From IMG/VR virus record IMGVR_UViG_3300022822_000037, positions 1-41,310 of that record: a stretch of DNA of 41,310 nt. One strand, 5' to 3'. The notes beneath the pieces are model-generated. The model did not search any database. It saw only the letters and a list, made by a program, of their open reading frames with translations, and was not told the origin of the DNA. This DNA is from a virus. This document shows, in pieces, positions 27,731-35,970 of this stretch. Position 1 is the stretch's first letter; each line of letters starts with the position of its first letter. The position numbers and the translations under genes were made by a program.

Positions 27731-30211
27731 TTATTGTGCAGATGATCGATGTAGTGCTACTGTTGCAGTAGCTGCACTGTTATCTGTCGGATCTTGTGTC
27801 GGCGGATTAGCTTGTGCTTTAGCAATCTCTTGTTCTAAACTTCTAAGAGCATCTGCTTCTTCGTTATGGAATCTGTTAACAACACTATCCCTAACACCTT
27901 GTGTACTACTTTTAAAATATCGTGCGCCATTTTCTGCGCGGCGTTCTGCATAAACTGCTCTAATTAATGCCGAATCAGTGGGCTCAGTTGTAGTAGGAGG
28001 GCTTGGCGGATAACTTAAACTAGCAAGTGCTCTTTCATAGACGTTGCGTGCGCCGCCTGGACCGTGTTGTATAGCAGCAGACCATACAGTATTTTGTAAT
28101 GTTAGTGATCTTTGATTTACATCAATCTCTGATTTATTTTTAATTAGTTTTGCAGCAGGTACATAATATGCAATTACTGCATACTGGTGCTGTGCTTCTT
28201 TACCTGCTGCTGTTGACATTACTTGTGCCCATGCAGCTTTGTATGCTTCGGTACCTGCTCTAGCTGCTGACGCGCCGCCGGCTGCTGCCAATTGCGATTC
28301 TAAGCTAGGGTATGCCTTAGTCAGCCAAGCATGGAATTCATTCATTACACCTCGGTTTGCTGCAAGCTGGTATGTTCCGTAACTAAATCCGCCGGTGCTA
28401 TCCCATCCAATAGTTGCAGGATTTCCTCTTGATTCGTATCTTGCACTTAGTGATCCTAATTCTAGATCAAAGTTAAAGTCACTGTTATAATCACCAGGCG
28501 GTACAGGTGTTTGTCCGTTGCCGGGACCTCTTGATATATACCCTGTGCTGATGTTACCGCCGCTTCCTGATACAAATGCACTAGACGTTCTACCTTGTAA
28601 ATTTTTATCAAACGTATCGGGAGTAAGCACCCGATCCGAACTAGGCAGCGCTCCGGGCGCGTCTCTATCTGTTTCTATTTTCTTAAACGATAACGGATCT
28701 AAGTTTTCATGATGCGGCCACGGTTCGTGTTGCGGCGCCCTTGCTAATATACTTTCGTATCCACTTATTGAGCCACCTGGTCTAACACGAGGTAATGTAA
28801 TTGTACTCAACTGTTCAACTTGTCGTGCAGGGTTAGCTTGAGCTGCATTTGGTCCATTCATATGCACATATGTTGCAGTTTCTCTATGTTCTTTTGCACT
28901 GTTAATGTGTGTAGATCCCCCGGCAGTGAGACGATTGTCTTGTCCTGATTTAACGTGTAATGATTTAGCTGTATCAATATATTGCGACTGTTTTACGGCA
29001 ATATGTTGATTGTTTCCTACAGTAATTTTACTGTTTGCGCCGACATACAAATTAAAATCTTGCTTAGATTCAATTTGTACTCTACCGCTAGCTGCACCCC
29101 TTGCTCTGCCAGTAGCCTTAATATTGACATTTCTGCCTGCTTCCATGTTTATATCACGTTCAGCAGTAATGTTTAAATCATTTTCAGTCATGATACTAAC
29201 GCTATCTTGTGCATGAATATCAATTTTACCGTCGCTGGACATTTCAATCCAAGTAGTGCCGCGGGCATTTCCAATATAAATTAAATCTTCACTGTTGTGC
29301 ATTAATATCTGATGCCCGGTTCTAGTTCGAAAACGCATTAGCTCGTTTTGTAGAATAGTTCTATCGCCGCCGGTTTCGTTAGCACCTTTATTTTTATAAA
29401 TTGGAGGGCCATCTTCTGCATGAGTTGAACGAACAAATCTTTCATCACCGTCATCCATTACAAAACTACTACCGCCTAATCTGTTTGAAGGAACTGCAAC
29501 TTTGTTTCCTGCTGTGCCTATTTCTACAGTTGGCGAGCCGTCTCTGCGATCTTTAGGACCCGGTGTGCTTATACCAAATACCATACTAGGAATTTCTCTG
29601 CGAGCACTAGTTGTAGTAGTGCCGCGGATTTCGTCATTGTGTAACCCTTGGATTTCTAAAGATTCTGTAAAATCTTTGTTATACGGTTTAGCAAATAAAG
29701 TAGGATCAACTTTAGATCCACTTTCAATTGATTTATTATATTCGCCGGTTGGAAGCTTTCTTCCCTTTAGTGGAGGAGGAGTAATTCCAGTTGTGTTTTC
29801 AGTTGAGGCTCTCCCGTCAGGAACCATGAAATTCATATAGTCTGCGGGAATACATCCAATCCAATAACCAAAGTTTGCATTACCTTCTGCAAATATTACA
29901 AGGACTTTAGTACCTACATCAGGCGGCACCATCCACATACCATATGACTTTTGTGTATGTTCATAACCATCGTTTGCAGTAAGTGCAGCATTAGGAGTAA
30001 CACCGTAAAACGGACTTAAATATCTTACATTTAATAATTGGCCGCTACGTTCAGGCGTGCCACCAGAGCTAGTATATCTTAATAATTCAACAACAAGGCC
30101 GCCCATATATTTTGTATCTAAATTATTAACAATGATAGCTTCATACGGTCCTGCATTTTTAAAATCAGCATTATTATTAGACGTTGTTCTTGTATAATTT
30201 CCGTTTGCCAT
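27731..30211 (-). CDS. 5: Baseplate hub spike gp5 with C-terminal muralytic domain
   Basis: gp5 is the membrane-puncturing spike under the tail tube. Residues ~20-140 form the OB-type N-terminal domain (GGLVVELLRY, SPFYGVTPNAA, MWMVPPDVGTKVLVIFAEGN, GYWIGCIPADYMNFMVPDG). Residues ~310-470 show the short-period repeats of a gp5/VgrG triple beta-helix (GKIDIHAQDSVSIMTENDLN, ITAERDINMEAGRNVNI). Residues ~578-780 look like a peptidoglycan-degrading domain: SARYESRGNPATIGWDSTGG, FSYGTYQLA, then a helical part with VWSAAIQHGPGGA. The ESRGN glutamate near residue 592 is the likely catalytic acid. T4 gp5 (575 aa) has its lysozyme between OB and helix; here nothing muralytic is seen there, so the order is changed. 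The ribosome site is AGGAAC. Confidence 0.9.
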   Translation of the reverse strand: MANGNYTRTTSNNNADFKNAGPYEAIIVNNLDTKYMGGLVVELLRYTSSGGTPERSGQLLNVRYLSPFYGVTPNAALTANDGYEHTQKSYGMWMVPPDVGTKVLVIFAEGNANFGYWIGCIPADYMNFMVPDGRASTENTTGITPPPLKGRKLPTGEYNKSIESGSKVDPTLFAKPYNKDFTESLEIQGLHNDEIRGTTTTSARREIPSMVFGISTPGPKDRRDGSPTVEIGTAGNKVAVPSNRLGGSSFVMDDGDERFVRSTHAEDGPPIYKNKGANETGGDRTILQNELMRFRTRTGHQILMHNSEDLIYIGNARGTTWIEMSSDGKIDIHAQDSVSIMTENDLNITAERDINMEAGRNVNIKATGRARGAASGRVQIESKQDFNLYVGANSKITVGNNQHIAVKQSQYIDTAKSLHVKSGQDNRLTAGGSTHINSAKEHRETATYVHMNGPNAAQANPARQVEQLSTITLPRVRPGGSISGYESILARAPQHEPWPHHENLDPLSFKKIETDRDAPGALPSSDRVLTPDTFDKNLQGRTSSAFVSGSGGNISTGYISRGPGNGQTPVPPGDYNSDFNFDLELGSLSARYESRGNPATIGWDSTGGFSYGTYQLAANRGVMNEFHAWLTKAYPSLESQLAAAGGASAARAGTEAYKAAWAQVMSTAAGKEAQHQYAVIAYYVPAAKLIKNKSEIDVNQRSLTLQNTVWSAAIQHGPGGARNVYERALASLSYPPSPPTTTEPTDSALIRAVYAERRAENGARYFKSSTQGVRDSVVNRFHNEEADALRSLEQEIAKAQANPPTQDPTDNSAATATVALHRSSAQ

Positions 30212-30238
30212 TAGTAGTTAGTTCCTGTTATTCTTTTA

Positions 30239-30246
30239 AATTTATT
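30239..30246 (-). promoter_or_regulatory. Possible weak late box (AATAAATT) before gp5
   Basis: The minus-strand octamer AATAAATT differs from TATAAATA at both ends. It is well placed, 28 nt upstream of the gp5 ATG, in the 37-bp gap after the 441-aa gene. Confidence 0.3.
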
Positions 30247-30248
30247 GA

Positions 30249-31574
30249 TTATTGCGGTCTTATTACTCTTTGAGCAATAGCAGATGTTGTTGCGTTGTTT
30301 AATGTCGGACTTGTAACCCCCAGATCATTTGCAGTTGAAGGCACTCTTGGTGTAAGTTGAGGAACAACTGGTTGCGATGATACAGTTCTGCTTGGTCCTG
30401 CATCTGGTGTATAAACTTTTTTACCAGTATTAAAATCGTATCTATCAAACCCCGGTGTTAGCGGCTCGTATACATATACGTTAGGCGGGCGAAGCGTAGC
30501 CGATGTATTTGCAGTTGTAGGTGTAGAAGGTGATTGTGTTACTGTTGTAGGCGCAGTAACAGTTGTATTAGCAGCACGTTGAGCAACTTCAGCTGCGCCA
30601 TTTCCTCTGCCAGCGCCAGCAGTTAGTGCAGCCACTGTTGATTTTGGAGCAGCAGCAGCAGCTCTAGCTTGTCTTAAAATAGCATCTTGATACGGCACAG
30701 ATCTTGGAGGAGTTGATCCTGCTCCGCTTACTCCTGCGCCTGCAGGGGGATTATTAGGAAAGGAAGGAATGTTTCCTGACAATACATTAGCTGCTGAAGT
30801 TTTTGCTATTGTTGATAATGCAGCTAGGCGTTGTAACCCTCCAAATAGGTCAGTTACTTTTCCAAAAATAGATGGAGTTGCTCCGGTAGCAGCTTTCATA
30901 CGAGCGAGAATATACGGATCAGTAGGATCGGCACCGCCTAACCATTTTCTTTCTGCATCAGTTAAGTTTGTGGGTGCTGCAACTTCTGCAGGAACAGTTT
31001 CACTTACTGTTACACCGCCTGCAGTATTTGGTTTTACGGTAGTAGTTGTTATAACTGTTGCGCCTGTAGCTGCACCAGTGGTAGCACTTATTTGTGTTTC
31101 AGGCCTGCTATAATCTAGTAAAGGATCAGGCAAGTAAACCGGCACGCCTTGATACGTAGACACTTGCACAGAACCCGCTGGTTTAACATCAGCTGTTATA
31201 TCTTGTTCAGCCCATTCTACCATTTTTTCATAAAGTGGGACACACTCTATTTCAAGACTACGATCTGGATTTTCGGCGGCAACTGTTGGATCTAACGCAA
31301 ATTTTTCAATTACCCAATAATGTGGCTGACTTGGATATAATAATTTGCTCCAGCCACTATTATCAATAACTATAACAATTTGATAAGAGCGTTGATAATT
31401 TAAAATAATGTCTTCGCCATATTTAAACAAGTCGTCAATATTTTCAAATATTTGTCGATTTGTGTTAAGCTCAGGTTTAGTCCAAGGCCCAACCCCTTCT
31501 ACAGGAACAGCATTCGATTGTTCTAATTTTCCTTGGCTTTCTTCTGGTAAGCCGCTGTCGTCTGCTTCTGACAT
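30249..31574 (-). CDS. Unrecognised hub-region protein with low-complexity C-terminal half (441 aa)
   Basis: I do not recognise this protein. Residues ~30-150 look folded: PWTKPELNTNRQIFENIDDL, FKYGEDIILNYQRSYQIVIV, SQPHYWVIEKFALDP, LEIECVPLYEKMVEWAEQD. After about residue 160 it becomes rich in Ala, Thr, Pro, Val and Ser, with few charged residues, and looks flexible. Its start overlaps the stop of the 1052-aa hub protein (TAATG), and gp5 follows 37 bp later, so its job is probably in the hub or spike. It could be a linker or chaperone for gp5, or a small tail-tip component (inference). There is no signal peptide, membrane segment or enzyme motif. Confidence 0.75.
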   Translation of the reverse strand: MSEADDSGLPEESQGKLEQSNAVPVEGVGPWTKPELNTNRQIFENIDDLFKYGEDIILNYQRSYQIVIVIDNSGWSKLLYPSQPHYWVIEKFALDPTVAAENPDRSLEIECVPLYEKMVEWAEQDITADVKPAGSVQVSTYQGVPVYLPDPLLDYSRPETQISATTGAATGATVITTTTVKPNTAGGVTVSETVPAEVAAPTNLTDAERKWLGGADPTDPYILARMKAATGATPSIFGKVTDLFGGLQRLAALSTIAKTSAANVLSGNIPSFPNNPPAGAGVSGAGSTPPRSVPYQDAILRQARAAAAAPKSTVAALTAGAGRGNGAAEVAQRAANTTVTAPTTVTQSPSTPTTANTSATLRPPNVYVYEPLTPGFDRYDFNTGKKVYTPDAGPSRTVSSQPVVPQLTPRVPSTANDLGVTSPTLNNATTSAIAQRVIRPQ

Positions 31575-34500
31575 TATTGTGGTCCTATCAAATTTCTAAC
31601 TTTAGATGTTGCTGCGCCTGAGACTGCTGCAATGCTTTGATTAGTAGCAGTATTTACAGTCGGTAGACCTAATCTTGCTCTAATAATGGGATCACTGCCT
31701 GTATAAGGAGGAGCATTTGGATCTCCTAAAGAGTTTACTGCTGAATTAAGAGTTCCTCCTAAACCGTTTAATCCGCTAGTAAGAGATCCTGTTACGCCGC
31801 CAAAGCCGCTAGTAAGAGAACCTAGTTGCGATCCAAGTACTGCTCCGGTAACTGCTCCTAACTTTCCGCCGAGAGCATTTCCTATTAGGCCGCCGAGAGC
31901 ACCTGTTGCAATTCGAGGAATAACTTTAGTTAAATCAGGAACACTTGCAATGCCAAAATCAACACCTTTTACTAATTCTCCTATATTAAGTATTTCTGTT
32001 TTAAGTGCTATTTCTAGTTGTTTAAATGGGCCAGCTAACTGTGCAGCTACATCGGCACCTATTGCTGGTAGTAAATTTCGAATATCGTCAGCCATTGGTC
32101 CTGGCATACTATTAGTCGCAGGCATACAGCTTTGTCCAACAGTGCCATCAGATTGTGTAGTTGTTTTAGCCATTGCTACTTCGTTTTTAACTTGAATAAA
32201 GTTAGTGTTTCCGGTACTTGCTTTGTCGTCTTGTCCTCTAAGGCGAATCATTTTAAGAAGCTGTGTAAATTTGCCGGCTGCAAAAATATTGGTAACTGCC
32301 CATACTTGGAATAATCCACTAAATCCCGGAACAGCTAATGGCATTTCCATTGTTGCTCCATCTATTTGATAATCAAACGGTGTTCTAAAATTAACATCAA
32401 CTAAAACAGGACCAGTTGAATACGGCATAGTACCGTCTTCTGTTATACCTGGTTTGCCTGCAACACGCTTTGATACATAATTTCCAGTGTCTTGCGGAAG
32501 ATAATAGGGATCCCCTATTATTTCCATTTCAGCTGTGACCATATCTACTATCATGTTTGTAATTCTGTCATGAAACATCTCAGCAATTTGACGGCGTACA
32601 TCGTTACTTTGGGTGCCGGCTGCTCCTTTTGGGCCGGTACCCATTTCTGTCCCGCCTGTCTGGTCGTCTGTAGTTGCAGCATCGCTTGGTTCTGCAGGAG
32701 CAGCGCCCGATGGTGTATTTGTTTGTGCAGTAGCAACTTTACTTGCGTCAGGATCACTTTGAGATCCTGTTGTCATTCCAAAATCTGCGTTTGCTGTTAG
32801 CATAAATGCATTATTAAAATTAATATCAAAGTTTAATACATCTTCATTTTTGCCTGTATAAATGTAATTGTATCCTTTGACAGCAACTCGTTTTAAACCT
32901 TGAATATTACTTGCTCTAGCGTTGCTAGCCATAGTAACTGTTTCAGGAACTTCGTAAGGCATAACACTGTATACATAAACTTTTGGACGACGGCCCATTT
33001 GTGCTTCTGTTACAGGGCTTTCATCTATAAAAACATGTGTATTAATTTTAAACCATTTGTGTAATCCATTTTTAGCTTTAATAGTTGAATTTTCTGCACA
33101 AAATGTAGACTGTACTACTATTTTTTCAATAATACTAGTAATATTTTCGTTTTGATTAAATTGGAAATCTCTTGCTTTATCTGCAGGCTGTACCGCTTTT
33201 GAAGTAGTGTCAACTAGTCCAGTTTGAGGGTTAGTTGCAGCAGCAGCGTCTGCTTCGCTAGAATTTCCCGGAGCATTAGTATCTTCATTAAGAGTACTTA
33301 ACCCAATTTCATTCATTAGACCAGTGTTTTCAGCAAACGACTTGAGTATAGAATATGTACGAGACGGTGGAGTAATTGTTATCGTTGTTGGACTAAAAGA
33401 ATTACGTAACTCTGGATTTGCTGCAACTGTTCCTCTACGCTGTTCCTCACGTTCCTCGGGCGAAGTAGTAAATGCAGTGTCATCAATATTGCCTGCTTGT
33501 AGCGCCGAAAGCAGCGTGGATCTATCTTTTGGAAATACTATAACATATCTATCATATGGTGTAAGTGCGCCGGCTTTTTCCAACGCTTGAATTTGACCAT
33601 TAATTGCTGATGTTATTGATGCGTCATTTGTTTCAAGTACTTGGTGAAGTAATAGTCCTGTTGCTTTAATTGATGTTTTAATCTTATTAATATTATCATC
33701 TAGCCCAGACTCACTCATAGGAATCGCTTTAACTGCATAGGTACTTCCTGTACCAGTAACGTTAAAGTCCATATTAATAAACTTTATAGGAATAAAGATA
33801 GGACGGCTTATAAAGTTTGCATCCGTGGATCCATCTAGATTCCATCCTTTAAAATCAATTTTTAAACAAAATGGTGCCTGGTTGTAACTTTTATATCCAG
33901 CAGTAGCTGCTGCTCCAATAATTGCTTGAATAAAATTACCCATGCTATACGGCTCTGTTACATTAAATGATATAGCAGTTCCGGTTGTTACTCTAGTATT
34001 TGGATTAGGAGCAACAACTCCTTCTATCTCAAGATCATCAATGTAGTATTCAGCGTGTTCAGATCTTCCGGTGCCCTTTTCGTCAAAAATTTGATAACGT
34101 TTATCTAAGTTTCCGCCGCTGCTTTGTATTATGTAATTTTTAAATCCGCCTGCACTTCTATATTTTTCTGGATTGTTATATTCTGCAGCGTCAAGCACGC
34201 CTAATGAAATTACATAATTATAACTATTATGACTTCTTAACGGATTTGGAATTTTGCTTGCTAAAGTATCATCGCCTTGATAAGGAGACTTATAACCGGT
34301 ATCAATAAAATCATTAAACGCACTTCTTTCATTTAGTTCACGATATTGAGCTTGTACTAATCCATATTCTTCGCCAGTTATTCCTGCAAGATCTGCAATT
34401 CCTCTTTCTACAAGTTTTAACGGATTGTTAGCTAGGCCCTGTAATTCTTCAGCAGCACTAATTAGTCCACTAAGTTTGTTTTTAACTTGTCCTAGTAAAT

Positions 34501-34732
34501 CGCCTGCTCCGCCGCCGCCGAGTATTCCGCCTGCTAATGCACCAAGTGCAGCGCCTTGGCCTCCTCTTAAAAGTCCGCCAACAGTTCCTCCTAGCAGTGC
34601 TGAATTTATTTTCTGAGTACTTACTCCGGTAGCCGTACTGATGTTTTGACTAACAGTACTGACTGATGTCTTTACAGTATTTACTGCTGATGTTAAACTA
34701 CCTTTAAGAGATGCACTTAGATTAAACGCCAT
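31574..34732 (-). CDS. Large baseplate hub protein, possible gp27 counterpart (1052 aa)
   Basis: This protein lies between gp53 and the gp5 module, where a hub partner for gp5 is expected. Residues ~120-330 hold PNPLRSHNSYNYVISLGVL, SEHAEYYIDDLEIEGVV, ISFNVTEPYSMGNFIQAIIG and FISRPIFIPIKFINMDF. The FxVTEPYxMxxFIxAI pattern occurs in hub-type tail proteins of marine myoviruses (recalled). Residues ~560-700 include HKWFKINTHVFID, KVYVYSVMPYEV and GYNYIYTGKNEDVLNFDINF. Two Gly/Ala/Leu glycine-zipper stretches lie at ~47-80 and ~940-970, both able to bury in a membrane or a helical bundle. T4 gp27 is only about 390 aa, so the gp27 call is tentative and rests on position and hub-like motifs. It is coupled by TAATG to the next gene. 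Confidence 0.75.
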   Translation of the reverse strand: MAFNLSASLKGSLTSAVNTVKTSVSTVSQNISTATGVSTQKINSALLGGTVGGLLRGGQGAALGALAGGILGGGGAGDLLGQVKNKLSGLISAAEELQGLANNPLKLVERGIADLAGITGEEYGLVQAQYRELNERSAFNDFIDTGYKSPYQGDDTLASKIPNPLRSHNSYNYVISLGVLDAAEYNNPEKYRSAGGFKNYIIQSSGGNLDKRYQIFDEKGTGRSEHAEYYIDDLEIEGVVAPNPNTRVTTGTAISFNVTEPYSMGNFIQAIIGAAATAGYKSYNQAPFCLKIDFKGWNLDGSTDANFISRPIFIPIKFINMDFNVTGTGSTYAVKAIPMSESGLDDNINKIKTSIKATGLLLHQVLETNDASITSAINGQIQALEKAGALTPYDRYVIVFPKDRSTLLSALQAGNIDDTAFTTSPEEREEQRRGTVAANPELRNSFSPTTITITPPSRTYSILKSFAENTGLMNEIGLSTLNEDTNAPGNSSEADAAAATNPQTGLVDTTSKAVQPADKARDFQFNQNENITSIIEKIVVQSTFCAENSTIKAKNGLHKWFKINTHVFIDESPVTEAQMGRRPKVYVYSVMPYEVPETVTMASNARASNIQGLKRVAVKGYNYIYTGKNEDVLNFDINFNNAFMLTANADFGMTTGSQSDPDASKVATAQTNTPSGAAPAEPSDAATTDDQTGGTEMGTGPKGAAGTQSNDVRRQIAEMFHDRITNMIVDMVTAEMEIIGDPYYLPQDTGNYVSKRVAGKPGITEDGTMPYSTGPVLVDVNFRTPFDYQIDGATMEMPLAVPGFSGLFQVWAVTNIFAAGKFTQLLKMIRLRGQDDKASTGNTNFIQVKNEVAMAKTTTQSDGTVGQSCMPATNSMPGPMADDIRNLLPAIGADVAAQLAGPFKQLEIALKTEILNIGELVKGVDFGIASVPDLTKVIPRIATGALGGLIGNALGGKLGAVTGAVLGSQLGSLTSGFGGVTGSLTSGLNGLGGTLNSAVNSLGDPNAPPYTGSDPIIRARLGLPTVNTATNQSIAAVSGAATSKVRNLIGPQ
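32501..32521. repeat. 9-bp inverted repeat with 3-nt loop inside the hub gene
   Basis: ATAATAGGG and CCCTATTAT flank ATC, and the centre contains GGATCC. The tight loop would give a stable stem in the mRNA, but repeats of this length are expected by chance. Confidence 0.45.
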
Positions 34733-34733
34733 A

Positions 34734-35036
34734 TTATACTCCTAGGGTATTTTTTAAAGCCGACGGATCAGGTAAATAAATCTTAGTGCCAGCAACAAAG
34801 TCAAACACTGGATCTTTAAGAATGTCTAAATTACGTTGTGCAAACACCCACCAAAGCTCTTGTTTTCCGTAAGTAATATATGCAAGTAAATCAGGGCGAT
34901 ACGTATATTCAGGTGTTATTTCAAACAATATATCATCTCTGTTTATAGGAACTGGACGAGGTTTTAAAATATCTAAATATCCACTTGCGGTAATTTCTGT
35001 TCTTCCGTATGGACTTAAATTATTATCAGCAGTCAT
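34734..35036 (-). CDS. 53: Baseplate wedge protein gp53
   Basis: This 100-residue protein is a short version of T4 gp53 (196 aa). The conserved core is visible: PINRDDILFEITPEYTYRPD, LLAYITYGKQELWWVFAQRN, then LKDPVFDFVAGTKIYLPDP. The DLLAYxxYGxxxLWWVF and DPxxDFxxGxxIxxP patterns are typical of gp53 and resemble the LysM-like fold also used in other contractile-tail baseplates. gp53 helps join wedges around the hub. It starts in a TAATG overlap with the gp48 stop and ends 1 nt before the hub gene. The N-terminus is reduced to about 15 residues before the first conserved segment. Confidence 0.88.
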   Translation of the reverse strand: MTADNNLSPYGRTEITASGYLDILKPRPVPINRDDILFEITPEYTYRPDLLAYITYGKQELWWVFAQRNLDILKDPVFDFVAGTKIYLPDPSALKNTLGV

Positions 35037-35887
35037 TATACAAATCCTTCTTTACCATTAATATGTCCGCCAGCGGCATATTGATTTAAGCTAAAGCCCG
35101 ATTGCGAACGTCTTGCGTATTGTGGTTGTAGTGTAACTGTAATTGAACTTTGTGTAGGAACATAGTTTACTTGTCCATTAATTGTACACTGTATATAATC
35201 AACATCAACTGGTAAATCAGTTGTAAAGTTAGTTATTACAACAGGAATATTATTCATAACATGTTTACCATATCCGTTTAATCTACATACCACAGGCGGA
35301 TTGCCTAACGGCTGACTGTTGCCATAAAACATCTTAGTTGCGCTTCTTAAAAAGTGCAAACATGCAACCCAATACTTTGCATCGTTTTCATTTTCTTGAT
35401 AAAATTCACCAGTAATTGTAATTGCATCTACTTGGCTATTTTCATATGCATTATACGCATAATTTGTATGTGTAGGATGAACCGAAGAATAGGTTGCACT
35501 ATGACTTAACAACACTGAAGGGTTAAACGGAAATATCATTCTATTTCCGGTATTAAATGCACTCGATCCACTAGCTTCTCTTAGAGGCGCTAATATATCA
35601 CCCTCGTTTCTAAGTATGTCTGGCACACTAATGCTAACACGCCAATCACTTGCATCAGATACTGAATTGTTAGACGATATTATTGCTCTTGATATTGTTC
35701 TATTATTAATTGAAGATCCAAAACCGCCTGTTTGATTAATAAAATTTGCAGCAAGTTTTCCTAGCGGCCCTAGACTGCCTAGCTTTTGATTAATAGTACT
35801 GCCGATTGCGCCTTTAACAGCGCTAGTTGCATCAGATACAATACTGCTAACAAAGTTGCTTGCATTAAAATTGATTTGAAAGGCCAT
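35036..35887 (-). CDS. 48: Baseplate tail-tube cap protein, gp48-like (283 aa)
   Basis: The N-terminal ~70 residues are Ser/Gly/Ala-rich and helical. The folded part begins with DWRVSISVPDILRNEGDIL and continues MIFPFNPSVLLSHSATYSSV, YAYNAYENSQVDAITITGEF, AKYWVACLHFLRSATKMFYG, VCRLNGYGKHVMNNIPVVIT, NFTTDLPVDVDYI and SSITVTLQPQYARR. This matches the tail-tube cap (gp48) of T4-like phages, especially marine ones, as I recall them; gp54 is the related alternative. It would sit on the hub and start tube polymerisation. It is the first gene of the minus-strand operon, with an AGGAG ribosome site about 12 nt upstream and a variant late box 25 nt upstream. Confidence 0.82.
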   Translation of the reverse strand: MAFQINFNASNFVSSIVSDATSAVKGAIGSTINQKLGSLGPLGKLAANFINQTGGFGSSINNRTISRAIISSNNSVSDASDWRVSISVPDILRNEGDILAPLREASGSSAFNTGNRMIFPFNPSVLLSHSATYSSVHPTHTNYAYNAYENSQVDAITITGEFYQENENDAKYWVACLHFLRSATKMFYGNSQPLGNPPVVCRLNGYGKHVMNNIPVVITNFTTDLPVDVDYIQCTINGQVNYVPTQSSITVTLQPQYARRSQSGFSLNQYAAGGHINGKEGFV

Positions 35888-35911
35888 AATTTATTTTGTC
35901 TCCTCTACTAC

Positions 35912-35919
35912 TATTTAGT
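35912..35919 (-). promoter_or_regulatory. Variant late promoter box (ACTAAATA) for the baseplate operon
   Basis: The minus strand has ACTAAATA, matching the last six positions of TATAAATA. It ends 25 nt upstream of the gp48 ATG, the same distance as the boxes for gp6 and the 328-aa gene. It abuts the -35 hexamer of the divergent gp55 promoter. Confidence 0.5.
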
Positions 35920-35947
35920 TGACAAAATTATGTTAGTAGTTTATACT
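35919..35947 (+). promoter_or_regulatory. Early sigma70-type promoter for gp55
   Basis: TTGACA (35919-35924), a 17-nt spacer and TATACT (35942-35947) precede the gp55 ATG at 35971. The predicted leader is about 17-18 nt and contains AGGA as a weak ribosome site. Confidence 0.88.
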
Positions 35948-35970
35948 ATATATAACTACAGGAAAACCTC

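Noticed and set aside
32492-32800. Plus-strand cysteine-rich frame inside the hub gene
   Set aside because: It lies antisense to a well supported long gene and has no promoter or ribosome site; its Cys content mirrors Ala/Thr codons on the other strand.
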